A stretch of 64,000 nucleotides of DNA, from assembly GCF_000820765.1 (NCBI RefSeq), contig NZ_CCYH01000032.1, forward strand, positions 25,601 through 89,600. Direction: 5' to 3'. How positions within the stretch are numbered: the first letter of the stretch is position 1; the number at the start of each line of letters is the position of its first letter. Below, piece after piece: positions 1 through 7,875 of this stretch. The stretch comes from Candidatus Soleaferrea massiliensis AP7 (lineage in GTDB: Bacteria > Bacillota > Clostridia > Oscillospirales > Ruminococcaceae). The notes under the pieces are model-generated. The model ran no database searches. It was not told the origin of the DNA and saw only the letters and a list, made by a program, of their open reading frames with translations. Position numbers and translations under genes: made by a program.

Positions 1-2
1 TC

Positions 3-374
3 ATCGGCATCACCAACATCATCCCGTTCTTCGGTCCGTTTATCGGCGCGATCCCCTCCACGCTGCTCATCCTGATGACTGATCCGATCAAAGCGCTGAT
101 CTTTGTGATTTTCATCATCGTGCTGCAGCAGGTGGACGGCAACATCATCGGCCCGAAAATCCTGGGGGAAACAACCGGCATCTCCGGCTTTTGGGTACTG
201 TTCTCGATCATCCTGGGCGGCGGCCTGTTTGGATTTATGGGCATGCTGCTGGGCGTCCCGACCTTTGCCGTCATCTATTCGCTGGTGCGGGAGTTTGTCA
301 ACGCGCGCCTGAGCAAAAAATCCCTGCCGGTCGATACGGAGAATTACACCGAAAAGAATCATCCGATCGAATAA
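3..374 (+). CDS. AI-2E family transporter, C-terminal part (5' end outside window)
   Basis: The frame is open from the left edge of the window to the stop, so only the last about 123 residues are present. They are very hydrophobic, with a loop of the type DGNIIGPKILG followed by GxxGFWVLFSIILGGGLFG and a polar tail. This matches the C-terminal end of the AI-2E/PerM (YdiK/YtvI) permease family, multi-spanning inner-membrane proteins that export small molecules or, in some members, ions; the substrate here is unknown. The GPKI region is typical of the family. A tail of about 25 charged residues follows the last membrane segment. Confidence 0.85.
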   Translation: MGITNIIPFFGPFIGAIPSTLLILMTDPIKALIFVIFIIVLQQVDGNIIGPKILGETTGISGFWVLFSIILGGGLFGFMGMLLGVPTFAVIYSLVREFVNARLSKKSLPVDTENYTEKNHPIE

Positions 375-593
375 AGCTGTCTTCATGCTTCGCCGCTTTA
401 TCGTGAAATTTCTTGTGCTGAGAAAGCTGAATGCCTGTATGGTTCGTTGAAATCCCGCTTGGCCTTTTTCTGTTTCACCGCTGCAAAAGGTATTTTTATG
501 TGTATAATGCACAGTTTATATTGTTTTATGCCCTTGTGATATTGGCAATAATACAAAAAATCCATTTTTAGATAAAAAAACGTTGAAAATGGG

Positions 594-622
594 TTGAAAA
601 GCGTTTCTGCTTGTGTTATACT
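594..622 (+). promoter_or_regulatory. sigma-A promoter of the riboswitch transcript
   Basis: TTGAAA at 594-599, a 17-base spacer, then TATACT at 617-622. It sits about 15 bases upstream of the c-di-GMP riboswitch. The stretch from 375 to 593 shows no gene. Confidence 0.7.
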
Positions 623-634
623 GTAAACAGTTCA

Positions 635-725
635 AACAAGCAAAGTGAAAAGCAAAATCAGTGAAAGCTGATGACGCAAAGCTACAGGGTCTAAATCGAA
701 AGATATGACTGCCAGCCGCCGCAAG
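635..725 (+). promoter_or_regulatory. c-di-GMP-I (GEMM) riboswitch aptamer
   Basis: The segment carries the GEMM-I core: a GTGAAA tetraloop hairpin (CAG/CTG stem), the near-invariant GACGCAAAGC at 673-682, GGGTCTAA at 687-694, and the 3' strand GACTGCCAGCC. The order and spacing fit class I cyclic-di-GMP aptamers of clostridia. The 3' end overlaps the first strand of the terminator at 717-787, so ligand binding should affect termination; whether it is an ON or OFF switch cannot be decided by eye. No clear gene follows (see 787-1238). Confidence 0.85.
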
Positions 726-787
726 AATAAACGACTAAGTACCGTGATCCCGTTGCTTATTCGTTTGCGTATGCGGCGGTTTTTTAA
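717..787 (+). terminator. riboswitch-controlled terminator
   Basis: CCGCCGCA at 717-724 pairs with TGCGGCGG at 773-780, extended by AGAATAA against TTATTC with a bulge, and is followed by six T. The 5' strand is shared with the 3' end of the c-di-GMP aptamer, the usual expression platform. Confidence 0.8.
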
Positions 788-1238
788 TTTGCTTTAAACA
801 AAGCAGCTGAGTAATTTGTGGTGCAATTATATAAAGGGCCTTATAACTTCTATATAATACAAAAGATCGGTTGCTTTGTTCTCTTTAACAACTACCTTAT
901 GGTTGATATATTTAAGAATGGGAATGCAATTAGAGAAATACCCGGGGACACTCCTCCCCGGGTATTTTTCTGTTTCAAAGCACGTGCTCAACAGCTTTGC
1001 GATATCACCGGCCTTGTGCAGCCGCCTGACATGGCCGTATTCCGCGGCCGGGGAAACCGACCGGAATGCGGCCCGCAGATCCTGACGGGACAGGCGACGA
1101 ACGGCATCACGGCAGACCGCAGCGGCGGCACATACGCCTGTGCGCAGCCCTGCTCTATGGCGGTTTTGATTCTGCCCTGTCCATTAAAAATAGGGCATGC
1201 TGAAATTGTTTTCAAAAGCTCTCTTTTTGAGATAATAA
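788..1238 (+). other. intergenic stretch with a second terminator, no convincing gene
   Basis: A hairpin at 937-966 (AATACCCGGGG against CCCCGGGTATT, then T-rich) follows the riboswitch terminator by about 150 bases. No open reading frame with a good ribosome binding site lies between the two. From 970 to 1238 the DNA is GC-rich and looks like non-functional or decayed coding sequence; I recognise nothing in it. Confidence 0.5.
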
Positions 1239-1267
1239 TTGACATGGTATGAATTGTCCGATATAAT
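1239..1267 (+). promoter_or_regulatory. strong sigma-A promoter upstream of the TIM-barrel/ligase gene
   Basis: Consensus TTGACA at 1239-1244, 17-base spacer, consensus TATAAT at 1262-1267. The predicted leader to the start at 1529 is about 255 bases and contains a small GC hairpin with four T at 1420-1437. Confidence 0.8.
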
Positions 1268-1528
1268 AAAGGATATGAAATGCACGGACCGCTTTCATTT
1301 GGAAATGGATTCCCCCGGATGAGGGATTCACTGCGCTGTCGTTCTATCAAACGGGACGGGCGTCTTTTTTATTGGAATGGTATATCGGGAAAAATATCCA
1401 TGCCATCTATACCGCACGGGCCGCAGAAGCGGCTTTTCTGTGCGGGACACTCATCATATCTTTTCTCTGCGTGATGAGATCAGGACAACATTCTGCGCCG
1501 ACGCAGAGCGGCGGATGGGAGTAACGAT

Positions 1529-4060
1529 ATGAAAATTGCTTTTTCTACTGTCGGATGTCCGAACTTCGACTGGCCGGACATCTATTCCATGGCCAAGGAC
1601 CTGGGGTTTGGCGGCATTGAAATCCGCGGCCTGGGCGAAGACATCTTCGCGGTCAAGGCTCCGCCCTTCACCGCAGAGAAGCTGCCCGCCACCCTCAAAA
1701 AGCTTTCACAGCTCAAGCTGGAAATCCCGTGCTTTTCCTCCGGCTGCTGCTTAAAAGACAGCGGCCGGGAGGATGAAAACGTACAGGAAATTCTGGAATA
1801 TATCGAGCTTGCACAGAAGTGCGGTGCGCCCTACATCCGCGTACTCGCGGATCTTGAGCCGCAGGCGCAGGGAGAGGTGGACGACGCGGTTGTGCTGCGC
1901 ACGCTGGAACGCCTGATCCCGCACGCCGAAAAGGCCGGCGTCACGATGCTCATCGAGACCAACGGCGTCTACGCGGACACGAAGCGGCTGTGCGGCCTGC
2001 TCGATCAGATTCAGAGCGATGCGGTCGCGGCGCTCTGGGACATCCATCATCCGTACCGTTTCATGAACGAGAAACCGGAACAGACCGTGCAGAACCTCGG
2101 CGCGTACATCAAGCACGTGCACGCGAAGGACTCGGTGATGACCGAACACGGCGTCGAATACCGCATGATGGGCGAAGGCGACCTGCCGTTCGACGATATG
2201 ATCCTTGCGCTGCGTTCGATCAACTATGAAGGATACATCACGCTGGAATGGGTCAAGCGCTGGGCAAAGGACCTGTCCGACGCCGGCATCGTATTCCCCC
2301 ATTTCGCGCATTATATGGACCGCTATTCCGAGCGGCCCGCATCCAGCAATATGCTGTATGACAACAATGCCGGAACCGGCAAATATGTCTGGAAGAAGGA
2401 TACACTGATCGACCTGACCTTCAGCCAGGTACTCGACCGGATGGTTGAGGAATTTCCGGACCAGTACGCGTTCCGCTACACGGTCTGCGACTACACCCGC
2501 ACCTATGCGCAGTTCCGCGACGACGTCGACACCTTCGCGCGTTCGCTGATCGCGATGGGCGTCAAGAAGGGCGACCACGTCGCGATCTGGGCGACCAATG
2601 TGCCGCAGTGGTACATCACCTTCTGGGCGACCACCAAGATCGGCGCCGTCCTGGTCACGGTCAACACCGCCTACAAGATTCACGAGGCGGAATATCTTTT
2701 GAGGCAGTCGGACACCCACACGCTTGTCATGATCGACGGATTCAAGGATTCCGACTATGTGAGCATCATCAAGGAGCTCTGCCCGGAATTGGAAACCGCG
2801 CAGGCGGGCAAGCCGTTACATATGAAGCGCCTGCCGTTTTTACGCAACATCATCACGGTCGATTCAAAGCAGAACGGCTGCCTTACCTGGGATGAGGCGA
2901 TCGAAAAGGCCGAAGAGGTTCCGGTTGAGGCCGTGTACCACCGCGCGGCATCGATTGACCGGCACGATGTCGCCAACATGCAGTATACCTCCGGTACGAC
3001 CGGCTTCCCGAAGGGCGTTATGCTGACCCATTACAACATCGTCAACAACGGCAAAAACATCGGCGACTGCATGGACCTGTCCACCGCCGACAAGATGATG
3101 ATCCATGTGCCGATGTTCCACTGCTTCGGCATGGTGCTGGCCATGACCGCATCGATGACGCACGGCGTCACGCTCTGCCCGATGCCGTACTTCTCGCCGA
3201 AATCTTCGCTTGACTGCATTACACGGGAAAAGATCACCTGCTTCCACGGCGTGCCGACGATGTTCATCGCGATGCTCGAGCATGAGGATTTTGAGAAGAC
3301 CGATTTCTCGCAGATGCGCACCGGCATCATGGCCGGCAGCCCCTGCCCGGTCAAGGTGATGCAGGACGTCGTCAACAAGATGAACATGACGCAGATCTCC
3401 ATCGTCTACGGTCAGACTGAGGCTTCCCCCGGCTGTACGCAGAGCCGCGTCGACGATCCTCTGGACGTCCGTGTCAACACGGTTGGACGCGCGCTGCCCG
3501 GCGTCGAATGCAAGATTGTAGACCCGGAAACCGGCGAGGACCTGCCCGATGAGGTGGACGGCGAATTTGTGGCCCGCGGCTACAACATCATGAAGGGCTA
3601 TTACAAGATGCCCGAAGCGACGGCCGCCGCCATTGACGACGAGGGCTGGCTGCATACCGGCGACCTCGCGCGCCGCACGCCGGAGGGCAACTATAAAATT
3701 ACCGGCCGCATCAAGGATATGATCATCCGCGGCGGTGAGAACATCTATCCGAAGGAGATCGAGGACTTCATTTACACCCATCCGAAGGTCAAGGATGTGC
3801 AGGTCATCGGCGTACCCGACCAGCAGTACGGCGAAGAGATTATGGCCGTGGTCATCCTCAAGGCCGATGAAACCGCAACCGCTGAAGAGATCAAGGACTT
3901 CGTGCGCACCCATATGGCCAAGCACAAGACGCCGCGCTACATCGATTTCGTCGACGAGTTCCCGATGAACGCCGCCGGCAAAATCCTCAAATACAAGATG
4001 CGTGAACAGGCCGTGGAGAAATTCGGCCTGCAGTCCGCAAACCGCATCGAAACCGCGTAG
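1529..4060 (+). CDS. fusion of a TIM-barrel sugar isomerase/epimerase-like domain and an acyl-CoA synthetase
   Basis: The 843-residue protein joins two enzymes. Residues 1 to about 270 resemble the xylose-isomerase-like/AP endonuclease 2 TIM-barrel family (start MKIAFSTVGCPNF; metal-ligand-type motifs LIETNG, WDIHHPY, KHVHAKD and a late TLEW). From about 290 to the end is a complete AMP-binding enzyme: P-loop YTSGTTGFPKG near 485, YGQTEASPG, GWLHTGDLA, hinge region GRIKDMIIRGGENIYPKEIE near 725, and the catalytic lysine in NAAGKILK close to the C-terminus. The second half should activate a carboxylic acid to an acyl-CoA through an acyl-adenylate. The substrate and the reason for the fusion are unknown. 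It sits alone between its own promoter and a strong terminator. The start has a GGATGGGAGTAACGAT ribosome binding region. Confidence 0.88.
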   Translation: MKIAFSTVGCPNFDWPDIYSMAKDLGFGGIEIRGLGEDIFAVKAPPFTAEKLPATLKKLSQLKLEIPCFSSGCCLKDSGREDENVQEILEYIELAQKCGAPYIRVLADLEPQAQGEVDDAVVLRTLERLIPHAEKAGVTMLIETNGVYADTKRLCGLLDQIQSDAVAALWDIHHPYRFMNEKPEQTVQNLGAYIKHVHAKDSVMTEHGVEYRMMGEGDLPFDDMILALRSINYEGYITLEWVKRWAKDLSDAGIVFPHFAHYMDRYSERPASSNMLYDNNAGTGKYVWKKDTLIDLTFSQVLDRMVEEFPDQYAFRYTVCDYTRTYAQFRDDVDTFARSLIAMGVKKGDHVAIWATNVPQWYITFWATTKIGAVLVTVNTAYKIHEAEYLLRQSDTHTLVMIDGFKDSDYVSIIKELCPELETAQAGKPLHMKRLPFLRNIITVDSKQNGCLTWDEAIEKAEEVPVEAVYHRAASIDRHDVANMQYTSGTTGFPKGVMLTHYNIVNNGKNIGDCMDLSTADKMMIHVPMFHCFGMVLAMTASMTHGVTLCPMPYFSPKSSLDCITREKITCFHGVPTMFIAMLEHEDFEKTDFSQMRTGIMAGSPCPVKVMQDVVNKMNMTQISIVYGQTEASPGCTQSRVDDPLDVRVNTVGRALPGVECKIVDPETGEDLPDEVDGEFVARGYNIMKGYYKMPEATAAAIDDEGWLHTGDLARRTPEGNYKITGRIKDMIIRGGENIYPKEIEDFIYTHPKVKDVQVIGVPDQQYGEEIMAVVILKADETATAEEIKDFVRTHMAKHKTPRYIDFVDEFPMNAAGKILKYKMREQAVEKFGLQSANRIETA

Positions 4061-4095
4061 GGATTGTTTCAAACATACAAGATTTTATAAAGCAA

Positions 4096-4133
4096 AGCAG
4101 GGATTGTCCCCTCGGACAATCCCTGCTTTTTTT
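4096..4133 (+). terminator. strong intrinsic terminator after the fusion gene
   Basis: A perfect 14-bp stem (AGCAGGGATTGTCC at 4096-4109 with its complement at 4114-4127), a four-base loop, and seven T. Confidence 0.92.
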
Positions 4134-4504
4134 GTGTATCAATATCTTTGGGACAGGCTTTCGCGATCATATCACACATGACTTACCATCACTTTTAATG
4201 ATGTTGTTTCGGTATGTCGATTTTTTCTGTCGTTCTCCTCTGTTCGATAACGATACAGAGAAATTATCTTATACTGTCAGTCCTATTACGTCCGGGCAGC
4301 CCTTTGCACGATGGCGCCGTTTGGAGACTGACGGCAGTCTGCTGTCCGGTGCACCATGCATTTTCGCTGGATGCCCTTTACGCGGGTCGGATAATCTTTC
4401 TCTATCTGAAAACGCATTCTATTCCAAGCATGCGTTTCATACTTTCATCTTTTCAAACAATGTTCTCCTCATGATGAATAGCCATTCCCCTATTTTACCA
4501 GGTA
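4134..4504. other. intergenic stretch without a gene
   Basis: No supported coding sequence. A weak inverted repeat at 4410-4437 (AAACGCAT/ATGCGTTT) could be the terminator for the leftward CarD genes. Confidence 0.4.
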
Positions 4505-4960
4505 TCACCGGCAGCTGCAGCGGTGATATAAATCCTCCATCGCATCCACTTCGATATCCGGCAGTGCCGAGATTTCACCGTGCAGATATTCCTTTGCACG
4601 CTGTGCATAGACGTATTCATCCTGCGGCAACGGCTTTTCCTCTGCACGCAGATACACGGATTTTATCACCCTGAACCACTCGATCTCATCATAATATCCG
4701 CGGAGATGGCGTCTTCGTAAAACTTCTCCGCGTATCTTGTCGTTGGGTGCCTGGATAATGCGGATAAAGCCCACATAACCGACGACATCCAACACGGTAT
4801 CCTTCGTTACGGCTTTCCGGATGATTTCTGTGCTGCCTGCCGGCAGGGGCATCTTCTCCCCGGCCGTATGGCTTATGAGTGTATGGCCGCTTTCCTCCGC
4901 ATCGGCAAAGCTTCAGACGCCGCCGCTTCTGCATATTACAAAACCGCCGGTTCGATACAC
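4505..4960 (-). pseudogene. decayed CarD-family transcriptional regulator
   Basis: Reading leftward from a GTG at 4960 preceded by GGAAGG, the frame gives MYRTGGFVICRSGGV, the normal start of a CarD protein, then a TGA at about 4915. The frame then continues to LPAGSTEIIRKAVTK, EWFRVIKSVYLR and AKEYLHGEIS, all CarD C-terminal features. In the middle, EKFYEDAISAD, a CarD hallmark, is only readable in the next frame, so one extra and one missing base flank it. The gene therefore carries a nonsense codon and two compensating frameshifts. It lies 22 bases behind an intact CarD gene, so it may be an older tandem partner. An assembly error cannot be excluded, but three lesions make it unlikely. Confidence 0.7.
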
Positions 4961-4982
4961 GGACTTCCTTCCGAAAAGCGAT

Positions 4983-5507
4983 CTACTGAACCGGTTGTCT
5001 GTTCTTCGAAACATGAATCTGTTCCTGTATAAATGGAAACACCTGCTCCGGCTTGATATGCAGTACCAGCGCAAACTCATCATACAGCATCTTTTCCGCT
5101 TCTTTAAAGAACCTTTCATCGGCCAGATGCAGCTTTCTGCCCCTTGCCTGCTGTTCCTGCTGGTGCTGATACAGCGCTTTGATGGCGCGGATGAGCTGTA
5201 TCCGGTCGCCGCACGAAATGATCTCCCGATATTTTTCCTTGCGTTCGTTCTCATTTTCGATCCACTTTGAATCCTCATTGGGCATAGACGCAATTAAAGC
5301 GTAGATCTCATCTACAGACAGAATGCGCCGCATCTTCGTGGTCAGTGCTTCGTTGTGAACCGGAACAAATACCGTGGACTTTTCATCGTACACCGGTTTC
5401 AAAATATAATACTCCATACGGTTTCCGCACAGGTCCCGTTCCTCAATTTCCACAATCCTGCAGACGCCATGTCCGCCATATAAAACAGTGTCGTTTATTT
5501 CGTACAT
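4983..5507 (-). CDS. CarD family transcriptional regulator
   Basis: 174 residues. The N-terminal Tudor-like RNA-polymerase-interacting domain is clear (YEINDTVLYGGHGVCRIVEI, then YYILKPVYDEKSTVFVPV), followed by a helical DNA-binding domain with NERKEKYREII, RIQLIRAIKALY and KEAEKMLYDEFALVL. CarD proteins bind the RNA polymerase beta subunit and stabilise open promoter complexes. I place the start at the ATG at 5507, seven to eight bases after GGGGAGGGA; the open frame continues upstream but has no family similarity there. The neighbouring downstream copy is a pseudogene. Clostridia of this kind often carry several CarD paralogues, so the target genes cannot be inferred. Confidence 0.93.
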   Translation of the reverse strand: MYEINDTVLYGGHGVCRIVEIEERDLCGNRMEYYILKPVYDEKSTVFVPVHNEALTTKMRRILSVDEIYALIASMPNEDSKWIENENERKEKYREIISCGDRIQLIRAIKALYQHQQEQQARGRKLHLADERFFKEAEKMLYDEFALVLHIKPEQVFPFIQEQIHVSKNRQPVQ

Positions 5508-6071
5508 GATAATAATCCCTCCCCTTTTCGCATGAATCTTTCCAAAGGATTTTCCGCCGCAACAGGCGGCCGCTGTCTGAACCTTCCTTTTTTGCTCAGC
5601 CGGTTCGGTTACCGGAGTCATCTTCCGCCGGATGCATGGCACGCATCTTGATTTTGACGGAACGACAGTTCTTCCCGGCAACTTCCTCCATCTTCAGGAA
5701 TTCACAACCGCTCTGTGGATGGATACAGCCGGAAAACCGGTTCGCCAAGCGAAAACGATATACAGAGTCCGGCCCGGTACACCGCATTATCTCCGGACCC
5801 GCTCGTCATTAAAAAAACGTGCTGTCTGCTTTCAACTGGACTTACGCTCCGCATTCAGCAAACCACACGTTGATATATATGTATTATAACATATTTTTCG
5901 AAAAAATGTCATAGGCATTTTCACCAAATATACAAAAATGTTGGTGCGTAAAGACTGCCATCCTGAAAAAACGCACAAGATGATAACAGACAAAACCTTT
6001 TACGACAGAAAAATCCCGCTTCATCTGTAAATCGGTCTCATCCGGTATCCACGTTTTTTATATGTCGATGT
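5508..6071. other. divergent intergenic region between carD and the MATE gene
   Basis: Contains the leaders of the two divergent genes. A leftward open frame of 63 codons (5596-5787) has no recognisable features or ribosome binding site and is not called. The stretch from 5870 to 6070 is AT-rich. Confidence 0.4.
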
Positions 6072-6099
6072 TTGACATTTTTTTTAGGAGTGGTACAAT
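6072..6099 (+). promoter_or_regulatory. promoter of the MATE exporter gene
   Basis: TTGACA at 6072-6077, 16-base spacer, TACAAT at 6094-6099, about 37 bases upstream of the chosen start codon. Confidence 0.7.
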
Positions 6100-6135
6100 A
6101 AACAGATAGGAATGATGAAATGGAGGCACTATTGT

Positions 6136-7521
6136 ATGACAACCACCGCACCTGCATTGGGAAACAATCCGCTGGCGACGGAACGAATTGGCCGGCTGAT
6201 GATAAAATTTTCCGTTCCGGCTGTGATCAGCCTGCTGGTCAGCGCGCTTTACAACATCGTGGACCAGATTTTTATCGGACAGGGCGTCGGCATGCTCGGC
6301 AACGCAGCAACCAATGTGTCGTTTCCGCTGACCACCATCAGCACCGCCGCCGCGCTTCTTTTAGGCGTAGGCAGCGCGTCCAACTTCAACCTGTCGATGG
6401 GGTCCGGGAAGCCGGACCGGGCCAAGCGGATCGCGGGCAACGGCATCCTGATGATGGGGCTTGTCGGCGTTACAATCGGTGTGGTGGTGCTGGTGTTCCT
6501 GCGGCCGCTGATGCTCGCATTCGGCGCGACCGGCGAAGTCCTGCCGTTTGCCATGACCTATACCGGCATCACGGCGTTCGGCATCCCGCTGGTCATCTTC
6601 TCCACCGGCTGCAGCCAGCTGATTCGCTCGGACGGCAGCCCCGCCTATTCGATGATCTGTATGATATCCGGCGCGGTGCTCAACACCATCCTGGACCCCA
6701 TCTTTATCTTCGGCTTTGGAATGGGTATGGCGGGCGCGGCGCTGGCGACCGTTCTGGGGCAGCTGCTCAGCACAGTGCTGGCGGTCCTCTATCTGAGACG
6801 GTTCAGGACAATTCAGCTCACAAAGAGCTGTTTTCACCCCTGCGCTGGGATCATCCGGGCAATCTGTTCCCTGGGCGCCGCCGCCTGCTTCAACCAGCTG
6901 GCCATGATGGTCGTGCAGATCGCGATGAACAACACCCTCACCCATTACGGCAGCCTGTCAGTTTACGGAAGTGAAATCCCGCTTGCCTGCGTCGGCGTCA
7001 TCTCCAAGGTGAACATCCTGTTTATGGCCTTTGCCATCGGCATCGCGCAGGGATGCCAGCCGATCGTCGGCTTCAACTACGGCGCGGGAAACTTTCCCCG
7101 CGTCAAAAAAACCTTTTTGACCGCGGCGGGCGCCGTCACCATCATCTCGGTCTCCGCATTTCTCGTCTTTCAGATCTTTCCCAAGCAAATCGTTCAAATC
7201 TTCGGGCAGGGCGACGACTTGTACTTCCGGTTTGCCGTGCGGTATTTCCGCATCTTTATGATGATGACCTTCCTGAACGGCCTGCAGCCGCTCGTCTCAA
7301 ATTTCTTCACATCGATCGGCAAGGCCAGACGCGGCATTCTGATGTCCTTGACACGGCAGATTCTATTGCTGCTGCCGCTGATTCTGATCTTCCCGCTGAT
7401 TTTCGGAATCGACGGCGTCATGTACGCCGGCCCGATCGCCGATTTTGCCGCGGCCGTGCTGGCTGTCTCGTTCGTCATCCATGAATTGACGCATATGGGC
7501 AGAGCATCTGAAAAACGCTAA
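6136..7521 (+). CDS. MATE family multidrug efflux transporter
   Basis: About 461 residues with roughly twelve membrane segments. The N-terminal sequence IGRLMIKFSVPAVISLLV then LYNIVDQIFIGQGVG is the signature of MepA-like MATE proteins of Firmicutes, and the second half repeats the pattern (LACVGVISKVNILFMAFAIGIAQG, then QPIVGFNYGAGN). Such proteins expel cationic drugs in exchange for Na+ or H+. I prefer the ATG at 6136, which has GGAGG ten bases upstream; a further upstream ATG at 6112 would lie at the predicted transcription start. Monocistronic, with its own promoter. Substrate unknown. Confidence 0.92.
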   Translation: MTTTAPALGNNPLATERIGRLMIKFSVPAVISLLVSALYNIVDQIFIGQGVGMLGNAATNVSFPLTTISTAAALLLGVGSASNFNLSMGSGKPDRAKRIAGNGILMMGLVGVTIGVVVLVFLRPLMLAFGATGEVLPFAMTYTGITAFGIPLVIFSTGCSQLIRSDGSPAYSMICMISGAVLNTILDPIFIFGFGMGMAGAALATVLGQLLSTVLAVLYLRRFRTIQLTKSCFHPCAGIIRAICSLGAAACFNQLAMMVVQIAMNNTLTHYGSLSVYGSEIPLACVGVISKVNILFMAFAIGIAQGCQPIVGFNYGAGNFPRVKKTFLTAAGAVTIISVSAFLVFQIFPKQIVQIFGQGDDLYFRFAVRYFRIFMMMTFLNGLQPLVSNFFTSIGKARRGILMSLTRQILLLLPLILIFPLIFGIDGVMYAGPIADFAAAVLAVSFVIHELTHMGRASEKR

Positions 7522-7630
7522 GGGCTTGTGCCATCACACCATGAAAAGCATCATTGAGCAGGGTTCAGATACTTGATAGAGCAGATAAACTGGAAGAAAA
7601 TTTATTTCTTCATATACCATAGATAAAAAA

Positions 7631-7675
7631 ATGCCAGAAGCGTGTTTCCGTGATGCGGGAAACCTCTTCTGGTAT
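7631..7675 (+). terminator. possible terminator after the MATE gene
   Basis: ATGCCAGAAG pairs with CTTCTGGTAT, with an inner GTTTCC/GGAAAC stem; the downstream T run is weak. Confidence 0.45.
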
Positions 7676-7772
7676 TCTTATTGCAATCAATTATATTTTA
7701 TCCGATTTTTTCATAGTAAAAAAACAAGGGATGTTCACTTTATATCTGTGTATGAAATTCGCTAAAATTCGA

Positions 7773-7801
7773 TAGACAAACCTTTATATATATAGTATAA
7801 T
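7773..7801 (+). promoter_or_regulatory. promoter of the type I-C cas operon
   Basis: TAGACA at 7773-7778, 17-base spacer made mostly of alternating TA, and TATAAT at 7796-7801, about 75 bases before cas3. From 7522 to here there is no gene. Confidence 0.65.
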
Positions 7802-7875
7802 TAGATGAATTCTTTGGTAACACTACATATTTTGACAATATTTAGATGATATCACGACAGAAAGAAGGGATTATC

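Noticed and set aside
818..1252. Rightward open frames after the riboswitch (GTG or TTG starts)
   Set aside because: They have no ribosome binding site and read through a terminator hairpin at 937-966.
988..1350. Leftward open frame of 120 codons
   Set aside because: Crosses the consensus promoter at 1239-1267 and has no recognisable features.
4132..4674. Rightward open frame of 180 codons
   Set aside because: No ribosome binding site or family features and it crosses the CarD pseudogene on the other strand.
5596..5787. Leftward 63-codon open frame upstream of carD
   Set aside because: No ribosome binding site and no recognisable sequence; probably leader DNA.
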